The notes: a model not told the origin generated them from the sequence alone. A stretch of 45,635 nt of DNA from Rhodopseudomonas_A sp036404135 (GCF_036404135.1 NZ_DASWPE010000093.1:1-45635), one strand, 5' to 3'; shown: positions 1 through 8,150, counted from the stretch's first letter. Made by a program: numbers and translations.

Positions 1-129
1 GATCAGGCCGATCTGGTGGCCGCGGTCGGCCTGGCCGTTGGCAAGGTCGAGGATGTGCCGGATGATGCCGCCGACCGGCGCACGCACGGCGTGCAGGATG
101 CGAAGCGGTTGATCGGGAAGGGGCGGCAT
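1..129 (-). CDS. Glycosyltransferase family 4 protein, N-terminal fragment
   Basis: The first 43 residues of a gene that runs off the left edge. They read as the N-terminal beta-alpha unit of a GT-B fold glycosyltransferase: a hydrophobic strand (RILHAV), a glycine-rich turn (APVGGIIRH) and the helix/strand LDLANGQADRGHQIGLI, as in GT4 enzymes that transfer sugars from nucleotide donors to lipid-linked or polysaccharide acceptors. The start is the ATG at 129. The gene is divergent from the Wzz-like chain-length gene at 417, which fits a role in exopolysaccharide or O-antigen assembly. The donor-binding domain lies outside the window, so substrate and exact family cannot be judged. Confidence 0.7.
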   Translation of the reverse strand, partial: MPPLPDQPLRILHAVRAPVGGIIRHILDLANGQADRGHQIGLI

Positions 130-270
130 CGCGCTTAGAACCCGCCTTCGCGGCGAGCGGCGAGCACGCCGAAACCTTGCACGTCGCGGCCCGGCGCCGG
201 CGTACAGGGCAAGCAGATGATCGGTGCGCGTCGGCGTTGCATCGAAGGTCCTGAACGATTTGCAGACCGA

Positions 271-290
271 TTAACCGCGTCGATGGTTAA
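271..290. promoter_or_regulatory. Inverted repeat TTAACC-N8-GGTTAA, candidate operator
   Basis: A perfect 6-bp inverted repeat with an 8-bp spacer lies in the 287-bp divergent region between the glycosyltransferase and the polysaccharide chain-length gene. A third TTAACC copy occurs at 342-347. The symmetry and position suggest a dimeric regulator site. The spacing does not match the CtrA consensus (TTAA-N7-TTAAC), so no regulator is assigned. Confidence 0.3.
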
Positions 291-416
291 CAAAACATGA
301 TCGCTGCGGGTGAATCGCATATGCGGGCAGGGCTGGGCAAATTAACCGGGTAGCAACCTTAATGGAGTGTAATCGCGGGTGGTTGGGGCGGTGATCGCGT
401 TAAGCGGGAGTGAGCA

Positions 417-2648
417 ATGCGGTTTGTTTTCTGGCGCAAGACCGGCAAAGAGACTGCCAGGATCGCCCCCCGGGTCTCGTCGACTCCCAGGCGACCTGCG
501 GCGGCCGTCGTCAGTGCGCCGCCGGTCGCGGCGCCGCTCGGTGACATCGACGGTCGCGCCATGCTGCGCGCGCTGGGACGCAGGAAACACCTGATCATCG
601 CGCCGACGCTGCTGGCGTTGGTGGTGTCGCTGGCGATCGTCAACATGATCACGCCGCGCTACAAATCGGAAGCCCGCATCCTGATCGACGGCCGCGAGAA
701 CGTATTCCTGCGGCCGAGCGGCGAGCGCAACGAGGAGCGCAGCGCGCTCGATCCCGAAGCCGTCACCAGTCAGGTGCAGCTGTTGCTGTCGCGCGATCTG
801 GCGCGCGAGATCATCAAGAAGAACAAGCTCGCCGAGCGGCCGGAATTCGATCCGGTGCTGCAGGGCCTGTCGCCGTTGAAGTCGCTGCTGGCGCTGATCG
901 GAATCGGCCGCGATCCGTTCTCGATGACGCCGGAAGAGCGCGTGCTGGATTCCTATTTCGACCGGCTGACCGCTTACGCCGTCGACAAGTCGCGGGTGGT
1001 GGTGATCGAATTTCAGTCGCGCGATCCGGAACTCGCGGCCCGCGTCGCCAATTCGATCGCCGACGGCTATCTGGTGCTACAGCAGGGCGCGCGGCAGGAG
1101 CAGGCGAAGTCGGCCGGGCAGTGGCTGTCCGGCGAAATCGACAATCTGCGCAAGAAGGTCGCCGAGGCGGAATCCAAGGTCGAGGATTTCCGCTCGAAGT
1201 CCAGCCTGTTCATCGGCACCAACAACACCTCGCTGTCGAATCAGCAGATGGGCGAACTCAACACCCAGCTCAACAACGCCCGCGCGCTGAAGTCGGATGC
1301 GGAGTCGAAGGCGCGGCTGATCCGCGAGATGCTGCAGAGCGGCAAGCCGATCGAAGCCTCCGAGGTGTTGAACTCCGAATTGACGCGGCGATTATCCGAG
1401 CAACGCGTCACCTTGCGCGCGCAGCTCGCCGAGCAGTCCTCGACGCTGCTCGACGGCCATCCGCGGATCAAGGAATTGAAGGCGCAGCTCGGCGATCTCG
1501 ATCGGCAGTTGCGCGAGGAGGCCAGCAAGATCTCGCGCTCGCTCGACAATGACGCCCGGATCGCCGGCGGCCGCGTCGACGGCCTGATCGCCAGTCTCGA
1601 GCAACTCAAGAAGCAGGCGTCGTCGTCGAACGGCCAGGACGTGCAGCTCCGCGCGCTGGAGCGTGAGGCCAAGGCGCAGCGCGACCTCTTGGAATCCTAT
1701 CTGGCCAAATTCCGCGAAGCCACCACGCGCGAGAGCATCGACGCCGGGCCGGCCGACGGCCGGATCATTTCCCGCGCCATCGTTTCCAACACCCCGGCCT
1801 ATCCGAAGAAACTGCCGATCGTGCTGATCGCCACGCTGGCGACGCTGCTGTTGACCGCCGGCGGCATCGTCACCGGCGAATTGCTGCGGGTTAGCGCGCC
1901 GCGGCCGGAATTCGCTGCGGTGGCACGACAACAGCCGCCGCTAGCTCCCTCGGAGCCGGCGCCGGCGGTGCGTATCGAGCCCGTGGCACCAATGCCGCCG
2001 CCGCCGCTGGCGTCGTCGCTGCCCGACACCCATCCCGAACTGTCGAGCCCGGTCGGCGAACTGGAAAAGGTCGCCGAGGAGCTGCGCGCCGCGGGTGACG
2101 CCGCGCGCAAGATCACCGTGCTGGGCTCCGGGCAGACCGCCAGCGTGACGCTGACCGCGCTGACCCTGGCGCGGTTGCTGGCGCGCAATGCCAAGGTGGT
2201 GCTGGTGGATCTGTCGGCGTCGTCGCCGGCGCTGGCAGCGGTGTCGGATCCCGACGCGCCGGGGCTTGCCGAGCTGATGCTCGGCGAGGCATCGTTCGGC
2301 GAGATCATCAGCAAGGACCGGCTGTCGCGGCTGCATCTGGTCAGCGCCGGCAAGCCGGGCTTCGATCGCGCGCTGTTGGCGTCGCCACGGCTCAATCTGG
2401 CGCTCGACGCGCTGCTGCGGGTCTATGACCACGTGCTGCTCGACGCCGGCACCGCCACCGATCTGCCGGCCGAATTGCTCACCGGGCAGGCCCGCGCCGT
2501 GCTGGTGCCGGAGCCGTCGATGAGCGCCGAGGCGCGGCTGGAGATGTGCCAGCAACTGGAGAGCGTCGGCTTTGCCAAGGTCACGCTGCTGCAGCGGGCC
2601 TCGCGGCAGGACGATCAGGACGAACCGTCGGGGACCGTGGCGGCGTGA
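417..2648 (+). CDS. Wzz/GNVR polysaccharide chain-length protein with degenerate BY-kinase-like C-terminal domain
   Basis: Inner-membrane polysaccharide co-polymerase of 743 residues, ExoP/GumC-like. It has a proline/arginine-rich cytoplasmic N-terminus, TM1 at about 59-78, a Wzz domain, a long periplasmic coiled coil (about 230-420), TM2 at about 464-486, a proline-rich linker (about 495-540) and a P-loop-like domain from about 560. In BY-kinases (CpsD, Wzc, ExoP) that last domain has a GxxxxGK(S/T) Walker A and a C-terminal tyrosine cluster. Here the equivalent stretch reads GSGQTASVTLTALTLA, without the GK(S/T), the following acidic motifs are weak (VVLVDLSAS, HVLLDAG), and there is no tyrosine cluster. 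The protein therefore probably sets chain length without kinase activity. The ATG follows a GGGAG ribosome-binding site. It is divergent from a glycosyltransferase. Confidence 0.85.
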   Translation: MRFVFWRKTGKETARIAPRVSSTPRRPAAAVVSAPPVAAPLGDIDGRAMLRALGRRKHLIIAPTLLALVVSLAIVNMITPRYKSEARILIDGRENVFLRPSGERNEERSALDPEAVTSQVQLLLSRDLAREIIKKNKLAERPEFDPVLQGLSPLKSLLALIGIGRDPFSMTPEERVLDSYFDRLTAYAVDKSRVVVIEFQSRDPELAARVANSIADGYLVLQQGARQEQAKSAGQWLSGEIDNLRKKVAEAESKVEDFRSKSSLFIGTNNTSLSNQQMGELNTQLNNARALKSDAESKARLIREMLQSGKPIEASEVLNSELTRRLSEQRVTLRAQLAEQSSTLLDGHPRIKELKAQLGDLDRQLREEASKISRSLDNDARIAGGRVDGLIASLEQLKKQASSSNGQDVQLRALEREAKAQRDLLESYLAKFREATTRESIDAGPADGRIISRAIVSNTPAYPKKLPIVLIATLATLLLTAGGIVTGELLRVSAPRPEFAAVARQQPPLAPSEPAPAVRIEPVAPMPPPPLASSLPDTHPELSSPVGELEKVAEELRAAGDAARKITVLGSGQTASVTLTALTLARLLARNAKVVLVDLSASSPALAAVSDPDAPGLAELMLGEASFGEIISKDRLSRLHLVSAGKPGFDRALLASPRLNLALDALLRVYDHVLLDAGTATDLPAELLTGQARAVLVPEPSMSAEARLEMCQQLESVGFAKVTLLQRASRQDDQDEPSGTVAA

Positions 2649-2671
2649 TTTTCCGCGCAATGCACTCCCGA

Positions 2672-2804
2672 CGTCATCCTGAGGTGCCCCGTCGATGACG
2701 CACAGCGGCGTCGACGCGGCCTCGAAGGATGGGCCGCAAGCGCGCTCAACCGTCATCCTTCGAGACACCCTGCTTCGTCCTTCGCCGCGTTGCTCAGGAT
2801 GACG
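2672..2804. repeat. Dispersed palindromic repeat, CGTCATCCTGAGG type
   Basis: The element is bounded by inverted ends (CGTCATCCTGAGG at the left, CTCAGGATGACG at the right) and contains an internal inverted pair CTCGAAGGATG / CATCCTTCGAG. It can fold into a long cruciform or RNA hairpin. The same family recurs at 37518-37643. It fills the gap between the convergent chain-length and acyltransferase genes, where it could act as a bidirectional transcript end. Confidence 0.8.
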
Positions 2805-2836
2805 AACTCTCGTCGACTGAACGATTGGAAAGCCGC

Positions 2837-4036
2837 CTACCTTCGCAGCGCGCCGCGCGCCAGTTGCAACGCGCGCATCAGGCCGGGGCTGTGCTTGACG
2901 ACGTGCTTGGCGCGCGCCGCCGCCGACATCGCCATCGCGCCGAGCCGGCCGCGCGCGGTCAGCGCGACGAAACTGTCGAAAATCGGCTCGTCGGATTTGC
3001 AGAACAATCGCTTGTAGTCGTCCGAGCCGATGCCGAGATCGAGCGCGCTGTAGCCCAGTGCGGCGTAGTGATCGACGATGTTGCGCATCAGGATCAGGCC
3101 GGGGCTGTAGCGCGCGCTGTCCGACAGCGTGTAGGTGTTGAACATCATCGAGAAGCGCTGGCCGTCGGCGACGCCGGCGAAGATCGCGATCACCTCGTCG
3201 TCGCAGCGCAGCGCGTGGATGTCGATGGCGCGGCCGCCGCCGTCGCGCCGGGCGTGACAGGCCTCGCGGATGAAGCCGGCAACGCCGGGCTCCGCGAACA
3301 CGTCGGGCAGGTTCTGCGCCGCCATCCGCAGCGGCTTGACGGCAAAGAACCAATCCAGCACCGCGTCGATCTCGGCGTCGCTCGAAGCGATGCCGTAGCG
3401 ATAGCCCGCAAGCGGCTGCAGCTTCTTCTCTTTGCTCATCAGCCGGCGGCGGAACGAATTGCTGATCAGGCTGAGCGGTGCTGCGCCGGGCGCCATGGTC
3501 AGCACCGGACAGTCGTTGACCGAGGGCTGCTGCGGCAGCAGCGACAGCGGATTGACCACGCCGTTCCAGCTCAGCGGCTGCTGCTGCAGCGCCAGCACGT
3601 CGGCCTTGTCGGCGTGGCCGCGCAAGCCGGCGAGCAGGGCGGCGAGATCGGCGGCGCCGGCGCGCTGCGCGAATTCCTGCTGCCACAGCGCCATGTTGAA
3701 CGTGGTGTGTTTGCCGCCGAGAAAGCGCGCGATGCGCAGGCCGAAGCCGCGCTCCAGCCCGAGCGGCAACAGCAGCAGCGGCTGGCGCTCGGCGTCGGAG
3801 GCGACCACGATGAACGGCGACACCTGCGCGGCGGCCCCGACATGGCGCTGCCAGGCCGCCAGCAGCTCGAAGCGCTGATACGGCGTCGACAGATGCGGCG
3901 GCTGTTGCAGCGCCCGCCAGATCGGTTCGGCGGCGTGCAGATCCTGCAGCACCTCGACATGGGCGATCCGGCTGATCGCGCCGGACGGCTGAGCCGGCGC
4001 GGCCGCGTCCTCGATCACCGCCGTCATCATCGCCAT
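2837..4036 (-). CDS. GNAT-fold acyltransferase, CelD/BcsL (cellulose biosynthesis) family
   Basis: A 399-residue cytoplasmic protein resembling the CelD/BcsL family of GNAT-fold acyltransferases found in exopolysaccharide and cellulose loci. Supporting features are the N-terminal segment EPIWRALQQPPHLSTPYQRF, the strand-rich IVVASDAERQPLLLLPLG, a central RRRLMSKEKKL helix, and a C-terminal half with IDIHALRCDDEVIAIFAG and the terminal core YAALGYSALDLGIG(S)DDYK. Such proteins acylate sugar or amino-sugar precursors; the substrate cannot be read from the sequence. I chose the ATG at 4036 because GGGGG precedes it by 5 nt; the frame stays open upstream to 4123. It is convergent with the Wzz-like gene and probably belongs to the same surface-polysaccharide locus. 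Confidence 0.7.
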   Translation of the reverse strand: MAMMTAVIEDAAAPAQPSGAISRIAHVEVLQDLHAAEPIWRALQQPPHLSTPYQRFELLAAWQRHVGAAAQVSPFIVVASDAERQPLLLLPLGLERGFGLRIARFLGGKHTTFNMALWQQEFAQRAGAADLAALLAGLRGHADKADVLALQQQPLSWNGVVNPLSLLPQQPSVNDCPVLTMAPGAAPLSLISNSFRRRLMSKEKKLQPLAGYRYGIASSDAEIDAVLDWFFAVKPLRMAAQNLPDVFAEPGVAGFIREACHARRDGGGRAIDIHALRCDDEVIAIFAGVADGQRFSMMFNTYTLSDSARYSPGLILMRNIVDHYAALGYSALDLGIGSDDYKRLFCKSDEPIFDSFVALTARGRLGAMAMSAAARAKHVVKHSPGLMRALQLARGALRR

Positions 4037-4190
4037 CGCAGCCCCCAAGACCGTTGGTACTCGATCGTTGATACTGAATCGTCGGCTTTTGCGGCGCGCA
4101 GCTTGGCAAACAAACGTCAACAAACCATGAGGACAAACGCCCGCGCCCGGCTGTCGCCGGCGCTTGGGAACCGGGGCTGCGGCGCCGCGT

Positions 4191-4400
4191 TCAGGCCAGA
4201 TCGGGCCGCGACATCCAGCTCACGATCGGCATCGCCGGCAGCACCCAGCCCATGCCGACCACGACATAGAAGGCGCCTTGCAGCCATTTGGAGTTCTCGA
4301 TCACCGGCAATTGCGCCAGCGCCATGCCGAACAGCGACCACACAATCGCCAGCACCAGCAGGCAGATGGTTCCAAGGAATTTTCGGGTGCGGATTTTCAT
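4191..4400 (-). CDS. DUF2842 family small membrane protein
   Basis: A 69-residue inner-membrane protein with a basic N-terminus (MKIRTRKF) and two transmembrane helices: about 8-28 (LGTICLLVLAIVWSLFGMAL) and about 40-60 (FYVVVGMGWVLPAMPIVSWM). This size and the WxLPxMPIVSWM pattern match the DUF2842 family, found mainly in alphaproteobacteria, with no established function. The start at 4400 was preferred over the open frame to 4478 because it begins directly before the basic/hydrophobic segment. It is divergent from ctaA with about 94 bp between starts, so the two may share a promoter region. A link to heme or oxidase assembly would be inference only. Confidence 0.75.
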   Translation of the reverse strand: MKIRTRKFLGTICLLVLAIVWSLFGMALAQLPVIENSKWLQGAFYVVVGMGWVLPAMPIVSWMSRPDLA

Positions 4401-4494
4401 GGCGATGCGGGTCCGGAACACAGTACCGCGCGGCTTGTGCGCGCAAGCCGCGCGACTATAAAGTTTGGCGCAATTCATTCAAGGTGCCGGATCC

Positions 4495-5580
4495 ATGCAA
4501 GCTGTCCCCGCCGATCGCCCGCTGCGCGCCGTCCGGATCTGGCTGACGCTGATCGCCGGCCTGATCGTGCTGATGGTGCTGGTCGGCGGCGCCACCAGGC
4601 TCACCGAATCCGGACTGTCGATCGTGGAGTGGAAGCCGATCACCGGCACGCTGCCGCCACTCAGCCTGGAGCAGTGGACCCAGGCGTTCGAGGCCTACAA
4701 GACGATTCCGCAATATCGCGCGCTCAATGCCGGGATGAATCTATCCGAATTCAAGACCATCTTCTGGTGGGAATGGAGCCACCGGCTGCTCGGCCGGCTG
4801 ATCGGCTTGGCGTTCCTGCTGCCGTTTCTCTGGTTCCTGGCGCGCGGCGCTCTGCGCGGCGCGTTGCAACGCCGGCTGTGGCTCATCTTCGGGCTCGGCG
4901 CGCTGCAGGGCGCGGTCGGCTGGTGGATGGTGGCCTCGGGGTTGTCGCAGCGCGTCGAGGTCTCGCAACTGCGGCTCGCCACGCATCTGGTGCTGGCGCT
5001 GTTGATCTATGCCGCGATCGTCTGGACGCTGCGCCAGCTCGTGCCGCGGCCGGCCATCGTGGCGCCGTTACGGCTGAAGCTCACCGCGATGGCGCTGCTC
5101 GGGCTGACCTTCGTGCAACTCTTTGCCGGCGCGCTGGTCGCCGGATTACGCGCCGGGCGGATCTACAACACCTGGCCGGAGATCGACGGCGCGCTGATTC
5201 CGTCCGCCGAGCGGCTGTGGTTCGAACAGCCATGGTGGACGAACCTGTTCGACAACCAGCTCACCGCGCAGTTCGACCATCGCATGCTGGCCTATGCGCT
5301 GTGGGCGCTGGCGATCGTGCACGCCATCGACGCCTGGCGGACGCGGGCGGCGGCCGGTGGCGCACTGGTGCTGGCTTTGGCGATCACCTTGCAGGCCGGG
5401 CTCGGCATCGCCACATTGCTCACCGCGGTGCCGATCGGGCTTGGCCTGACGCATCAGGCGATGGCGATCCTGGTGCTGACGCTGGCGGTGCGGCAGCTCG
5501 CCCGGTTCAGCCCCGGCGTCGTGCAGGCTGCGCAACACGCCGCAGCGCCGGCGGGGCTCGGTGCGCCGGCGCCGAGCTGA
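4495..5580 (+). CDS. ctaA: Heme A synthase (COX15/CtaA)
   Basis: Integral inner-membrane enzyme that oxidises the C8 methyl of heme O to the formyl group of heme A for aa3-type cytochrome oxidases. It has 361 residues, typical for the alphaproteobacterial (type 2) family, with about eight membrane helices. Family marks are GGATRLTESGLSIVEWKP after TM1 (about 31-48), WWEWSHRLLGRLIG with the heme-ligand-type His at about 96, the paired His in ATHLVLALL, and QFDHRMLAY and LTHQAMAIL in the second half. The ATG at 4495 was preferred to an in-frame TTG at 4465 because it starts close to TM1 and has AAGG upstream. It converges on the DUF190 gene with a 9-bp gap. No other cytochrome oxidase genes are in the window. 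Confidence 0.93.
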   Translation: MQAVPADRPLRAVRIWLTLIAGLIVLMVLVGGATRLTESGLSIVEWKPITGTLPPLSLEQWTQAFEAYKTIPQYRALNAGMNLSEFKTIFWWEWSHRLLGRLIGLAFLLPFLWFLARGALRGALQRRLWLIFGLGALQGAVGWWMVASGLSQRVEVSQLRLATHLVLALLIYAAIVWTLRQLVPRPAIVAPLRLKLTAMALLGLTFVQLFAGALVAGLRAGRIYNTWPEIDGALIPSAERLWFEQPWWTNLFDNQLTAQFDHRMLAYALWALAIVHAIDAWRTRAAAGGALVLALAITLQAGLGIATLLTAVPIGLGLTHQAMAILVLTLAVRQLARFSPGVVQAAQHAAAPAGLGAPAPS

Positions 5581-5589
5581 GCTTCGCGC

Positions 5590-5943
5590 TCAGGCTGGCC
5601 CCGACGCCGCCCGGCCGTATTGCAACACCTGCATCTTCTCCAGCGTCACCAGCCCGCTGGCAGCCGTCATCATGTCGTTGAGCAGCGGCAGGAAGCCGTT
5701 GATGGCGTCCTCGCTGTCGACGATCTCGATCACCAGCGGCAGGTCTTCCGACAGCCGCAGGATCTTCGAGGTGTGCAGCCGGCTGGAAGCGCCGAAGCCG
5801 ACCGCGCCGCGCAGCACCGTGGCGCCGGCCAGATGCAGCTCGCGCGCCTTGCGCACGATCGCTTCGTGCAAGGGGCCGTGTTCGAAGCGTTCGTCCTCGC
5901 CGATGAAAATCCGCAGCAGCACCGCTTGTCTGGGAATCTGCAT
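5590..5943 (-). CDS. DUF190 family protein linked to fluoride channel genes
   Basis: A 117-residue soluble protein of the DUF190 family, which has a PII-like ferredoxin fold (known of the family). Visible features are the opening strand AVLLRIFIGEDERFEHGPLHEAIVRKA, the central GATVLRGAVGFGASSRLH and the strand LPLVIEIVDSEDAINGFLPLL, the usual DUF190 order. Genes of this family often accompany crcB, and here it directly follows the second crcB copy, its start only 2 nt from the crcB stop. The start at 5943 has a strong AAAGGAA ribosome-binding site. A regulatory or sensing role in fluoride export is inferred from context alone. Confidence 0.85.
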   Translation of the reverse strand: MQIPRQAVLLRIFIGEDERFEHGPLHEAIVRKARELHLAGATVLRGAVGFGASSRLHTSKILRLSEDLPLVIEIVDSEDAINGFLPLLNDMMTAASGLVTLEKMQVLQYGRAASGPA

Positions 5944-5945
5944 GA

Positions 5946-6374
5946 TCACGTTCCTTTCAGACGATTGAGCCTTGTGGCCATGACATGGCCAAGCCACACC
6001 GCAACCAACCAGGACAGCGGCGAGACGCCGAGATTGATCAGCGCCGCCAGCGCGTGGCCGGTGCGCAGCAGTTGAAAGGTCTCGAAGCTGAAGCCGGAGA
6101 ACGTCGTGTAGCCGCCGCAGATCCCGGTCATCACGAATTGTCGCTGCCGGCTGGAAGCGAACAGCCGGCCGTCGGGGCCGGCGATCGCGGCATAGAAGCC
6201 GATCACGAACGAGCCGGTGACGTTGACGAACAGCGTCGCCCAGGGAAAATTTACCCCGAGCCACGCCAGTTGCGCGACGTTCACCAGATAGCGCGCGCAG
6301 CCGCCGATCACGCTGCCGGCCGCGATCAGTGCATACAGCACCGCGCGGTTGCGCAGCTCGTCGGCCGACATCAT
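5946..6374 (-). CDS. crcB: Fluoride channel CrcB/Fluc, second copy of tandem pair
   Basis: A 142-residue, four-helix membrane protein of the Fluc family, which exports fluoride as a dual-topology dimer. Diagnostic segments are GGCARYLV in helix 1, FPWATLFVNVTGSFVIGFY in helix 2 and GICGGYTTFSGFSFETFQL in helix 3, which keeps both phenylalanines of the TTFSxF pore motif. The ATG at 6374 overlaps the stop of the first crcB by 4 nt (ATGA), so the pair is translationally coupled. The DUF190 gene follows after 2 nt. Together they form one fluoride-resistance unit reading leftwards, probably transcribed with or from within the metY region. Confidence 0.93.
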   Translation of the reverse strand: MMSADELRNRAVLYALIAAGSVIGGCARYLVNVAQLAWLGVNFPWATLFVNVTGSFVIGFYAAIAGPDGRLFASSRQRQFVMTGICGGYTTFSGFSFETFQLLRTGHALAALINLGVSPLSWLVAVWLGHVMATRLNRLKGT

Positions 6375-6766
6375 GTCATCACCCGCGTCGCGGCAAAGCC
6401 CAGCGCCACCGCGATCAGGCAGAACACCAGCGAGAACATCACATTGCTGATCGCGCGAAAACCCTCGCCGTCGCGCGCCAGCGCCAGGGTCTGCAGCGCG
6501 AATGACGACACTGTGGTATAGCAGCCGAGAAAGCCGGTGACCGCGAACAGCCACGGCCCCGGCGTGGCGAACACGCCGTGGCCGGCGGCGGCCAGCGCGC
6601 CGAACACCCCGATCGCGAAGGCGCCCGAGACGTTGACGATCAGCGTGCCCCAGGGAAAGCTCTCGCCGATCCGCCGCGCCACCATGCCGGACAGCCAGAA
6701 CCGCGCCATGCCGCCGAACACGCTGCCCAGCGCCACGAACCACAGCCCCTCGATGATCTCGCGCAT
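6371..6766 (-). CDS. crcB: Fluoride channel CrcB/Fluc paralogue, first copy of tandem pair
   Basis: A 131-residue Fluc-family membrane protein paralogous to the downstream copy. It retains GGMARFWLSG in helix 1, FPWGTLIVNVSGAFAIG in helix 2 and the helix-3 region GFLGCYTTVSSFALQTL. In this copy the first phenylalanine of the TTFSxF pore motif is valine (TTVSSF), while the second is kept. Tandem non-identical crcB genes are known to form heteromeric channels in some bacteria, so this may be the specialised half of a heterodimer (inference). Start: ATG at 6766; a GTG at 6772 is an alternative. Only about 20 bp separate it from metY, so there is no room for a fluoride riboswitch directly upstream. 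Confidence 0.88.
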   Translation of the reverse strand: MREIIEGLWFVALGSVFGGMARFWLSGMVARRIGESFPWGTLIVNVSGAFAIGVFGALAAAGHGVFATPGPWLFAVTGFLGCYTTVSSFALQTLALARDGEGFRAISNVMFSLVFCLIAVALGFAATRVMT

Positions 6767-6788
6767 CGCCACGGCGGGGCGCTGCGCG

Positions 6789-8066
6789 CTAGCCGAGCGC
6801 CTGCGCCAGATCGGCGATCAGATCGTCCTTGTCCTCGATGCCAATCGACAGCCGCACCACGTCGGGGCCGGCGCCCGCCGCGGTCTTCTGCGCGTCGTCG
6901 AGCTGGCTGTGGGTGGTGGAGGCCGGATGGATCACCAGCGAACGGGTGTCGCCGACATTGGCCAGATGCGAGAACAATTTCAGATTGCTGACCAGGCTGA
7001 CGCCGGCGTCGTAGCCGCCCTTCAGGCTGAAGGTGAACACCGCGCCGGCGCCCTTCGGCGCGTATTTGCGGGCGAATTTGTGGTAGGGATCGGTCGGCAG
7101 CCCGGCGTAGTTCACCGTCGCCACCGCCGGATGGGTCGAGAGATAGTCGGCCACCGCCTTGGCGTTCTCGCAATGCTTCTGCATTCTGAGCGGCAACGTC
7201 TCGATGCCGGTGAGAATCATGAAGGCGTTGAACGGCGACAGCGCCGGACCGAGGTCGCGCAGGCCGAGCACCCGGCAGGCGATCGCGAAGGCGAAGTTGC
7301 CGAACGTCTCCTGGATCTTGATGCCGTGATATTCCGGACGCGGCTCGCTCAGCATCGGATATTTGCCGTCGCGCGACCAGTCGAAGGTGCCGGCGTCGAC
7401 GATGATGCCGCCCAGCGAATTGCCGTGGCCGCCGAGAAATTTGGTCAGCGAATGCACCACGATGTCGGCGCCATGGTCGATCGGCCGGATCAGATAGGGC
7501 GTCGCCAGCGTATTGTCGACGATCAGCGGCACCCCGGCCTTGCGCGCCACCGCAGAGATCGCCTCGATGTCGGTGACGCTGCCCGACGGATTGGCGATCG
7601 ATTCGATGAAGATCGCCTTGGTCTTCGCCGTCACCGCGCGCTCAAAACTGCCGACGTCGTCGGGATCGGCCCACACCACGTTCCAGCCGAAGCTTTGGAA
7701 GGCGTGCTTGAACTGGTTGATCGAGCCGCCATAGAGTTTGCGCGCCGCGATGAATTCGTCGCCGGGCTGCATCAATTGCTGCATCACCACGAGCTGCGCG
7801 GCGTGACCGGAGGCGGTCGCCAGTGCCGCGGTGCCGCCTTCGAGCGCGGCGACGCGCTCCTCGAGCACCGCCGTGGTCGGGTTGGTGATGCGGGTGTAGA
7901 TGTTGCCGAACGCCTGCAGCCCGAACAGCGAGGCGGCGTGGTCGGCGTCGTTGAACACGAACGAGGTGGTCTGATAGATCGGGGTGGCGCGGGCGCCGGT
8001 GGTGGGATCGGGATGGGCGCCGGCATGGACGGCGAGCGTGGCGAACCCTGGCGTGCGATCGGTCAT
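6789..8066 (-). CDS. metY: O-acetylhomoserine aminocarboxypropyltransferase (sulfhydrylase)
   Basis: A 425-residue cytoplasmic PLP enzyme of the Cys/Met metabolism family that makes homocysteine (or methionine) from O-acetylhomoserine and sulfide (or methanethiol). The start FATLAVHAGAHPDPTTGARATPIYQT and the segment IYTRITNPTTAVLEERVAALEGG are typical of MetY. The PLP-binding lysine is K209 in HSLTKFLGGHG. The C-terminal block HLANVGDTRSLVIHPASTTHSQL and the length, longer than MetB/MetZ (about 390), also favour MetY. The ATG at 8066 follows AGGGA. I saw no SAM-II riboswitch in the 84-bp gap to the upstream CoA-binding gene, with which it may be co-transcribed. Confidence 0.93.
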   Translation of the reverse strand: MTDRTPGFATLAVHAGAHPDPTTGARATPIYQTTSFVFNDADHAASLFGLQAFGNIYTRITNPTTAVLEERVAALEGGTAALATASGHAAQLVVMQQLMQPGDEFIAARKLYGGSINQFKHAFQSFGWNVVWADPDDVGSFERAVTAKTKAIFIESIANPSGSVTDIEAISAVARKAGVPLIVDNTLATPYLIRPIDHGADIVVHSLTKFLGGHGNSLGGIIVDAGTFDWSRDGKYPMLSEPRPEYHGIKIQETFGNFAFAIACRVLGLRDLGPALSPFNAFMILTGIETLPLRMQKHCENAKAVADYLSTHPAVATVNYAGLPTDPYHKFARKYAPKGAGAVFTFSLKGGYDAGVSLVSNLKLFSHLANVGDTRSLVIHPASTTHSQLDDAQKTAAGAGPDVVRLSIGIEDKDDLIADLAQALG

Positions 8067-8150
8067 CGTGAATCCCTGAGATGCTTGTGAGACAGGCGTG
8101 GCGGGTATCTGAGCGCATCGGGCAGGGGCGTCAAGCCGCGCCGCGGTCGC

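Noticed and set aside
1941..4546. Very long open frames on both strands (about 600-730 codons) across the chain-length and acyltransferase genes
   Set aside because: They cover recognisable genes in other frames and cross a palindromic repeat; the composition is arginine- and alanine-rich with no domain, a usual artefact of GC-rich DNA.
6767..6788. A fluoride (crcB) riboswitch before the first crcB
   Set aside because: Only about 20 bp lie between metY and crcB, too short for the motif.
8067..8150. A SAM-II or SAM/SAH riboswitch upstream of metY
   Set aside because: The 84-bp gap does not contain the conserved pseudoknot sequences I know for these classes.
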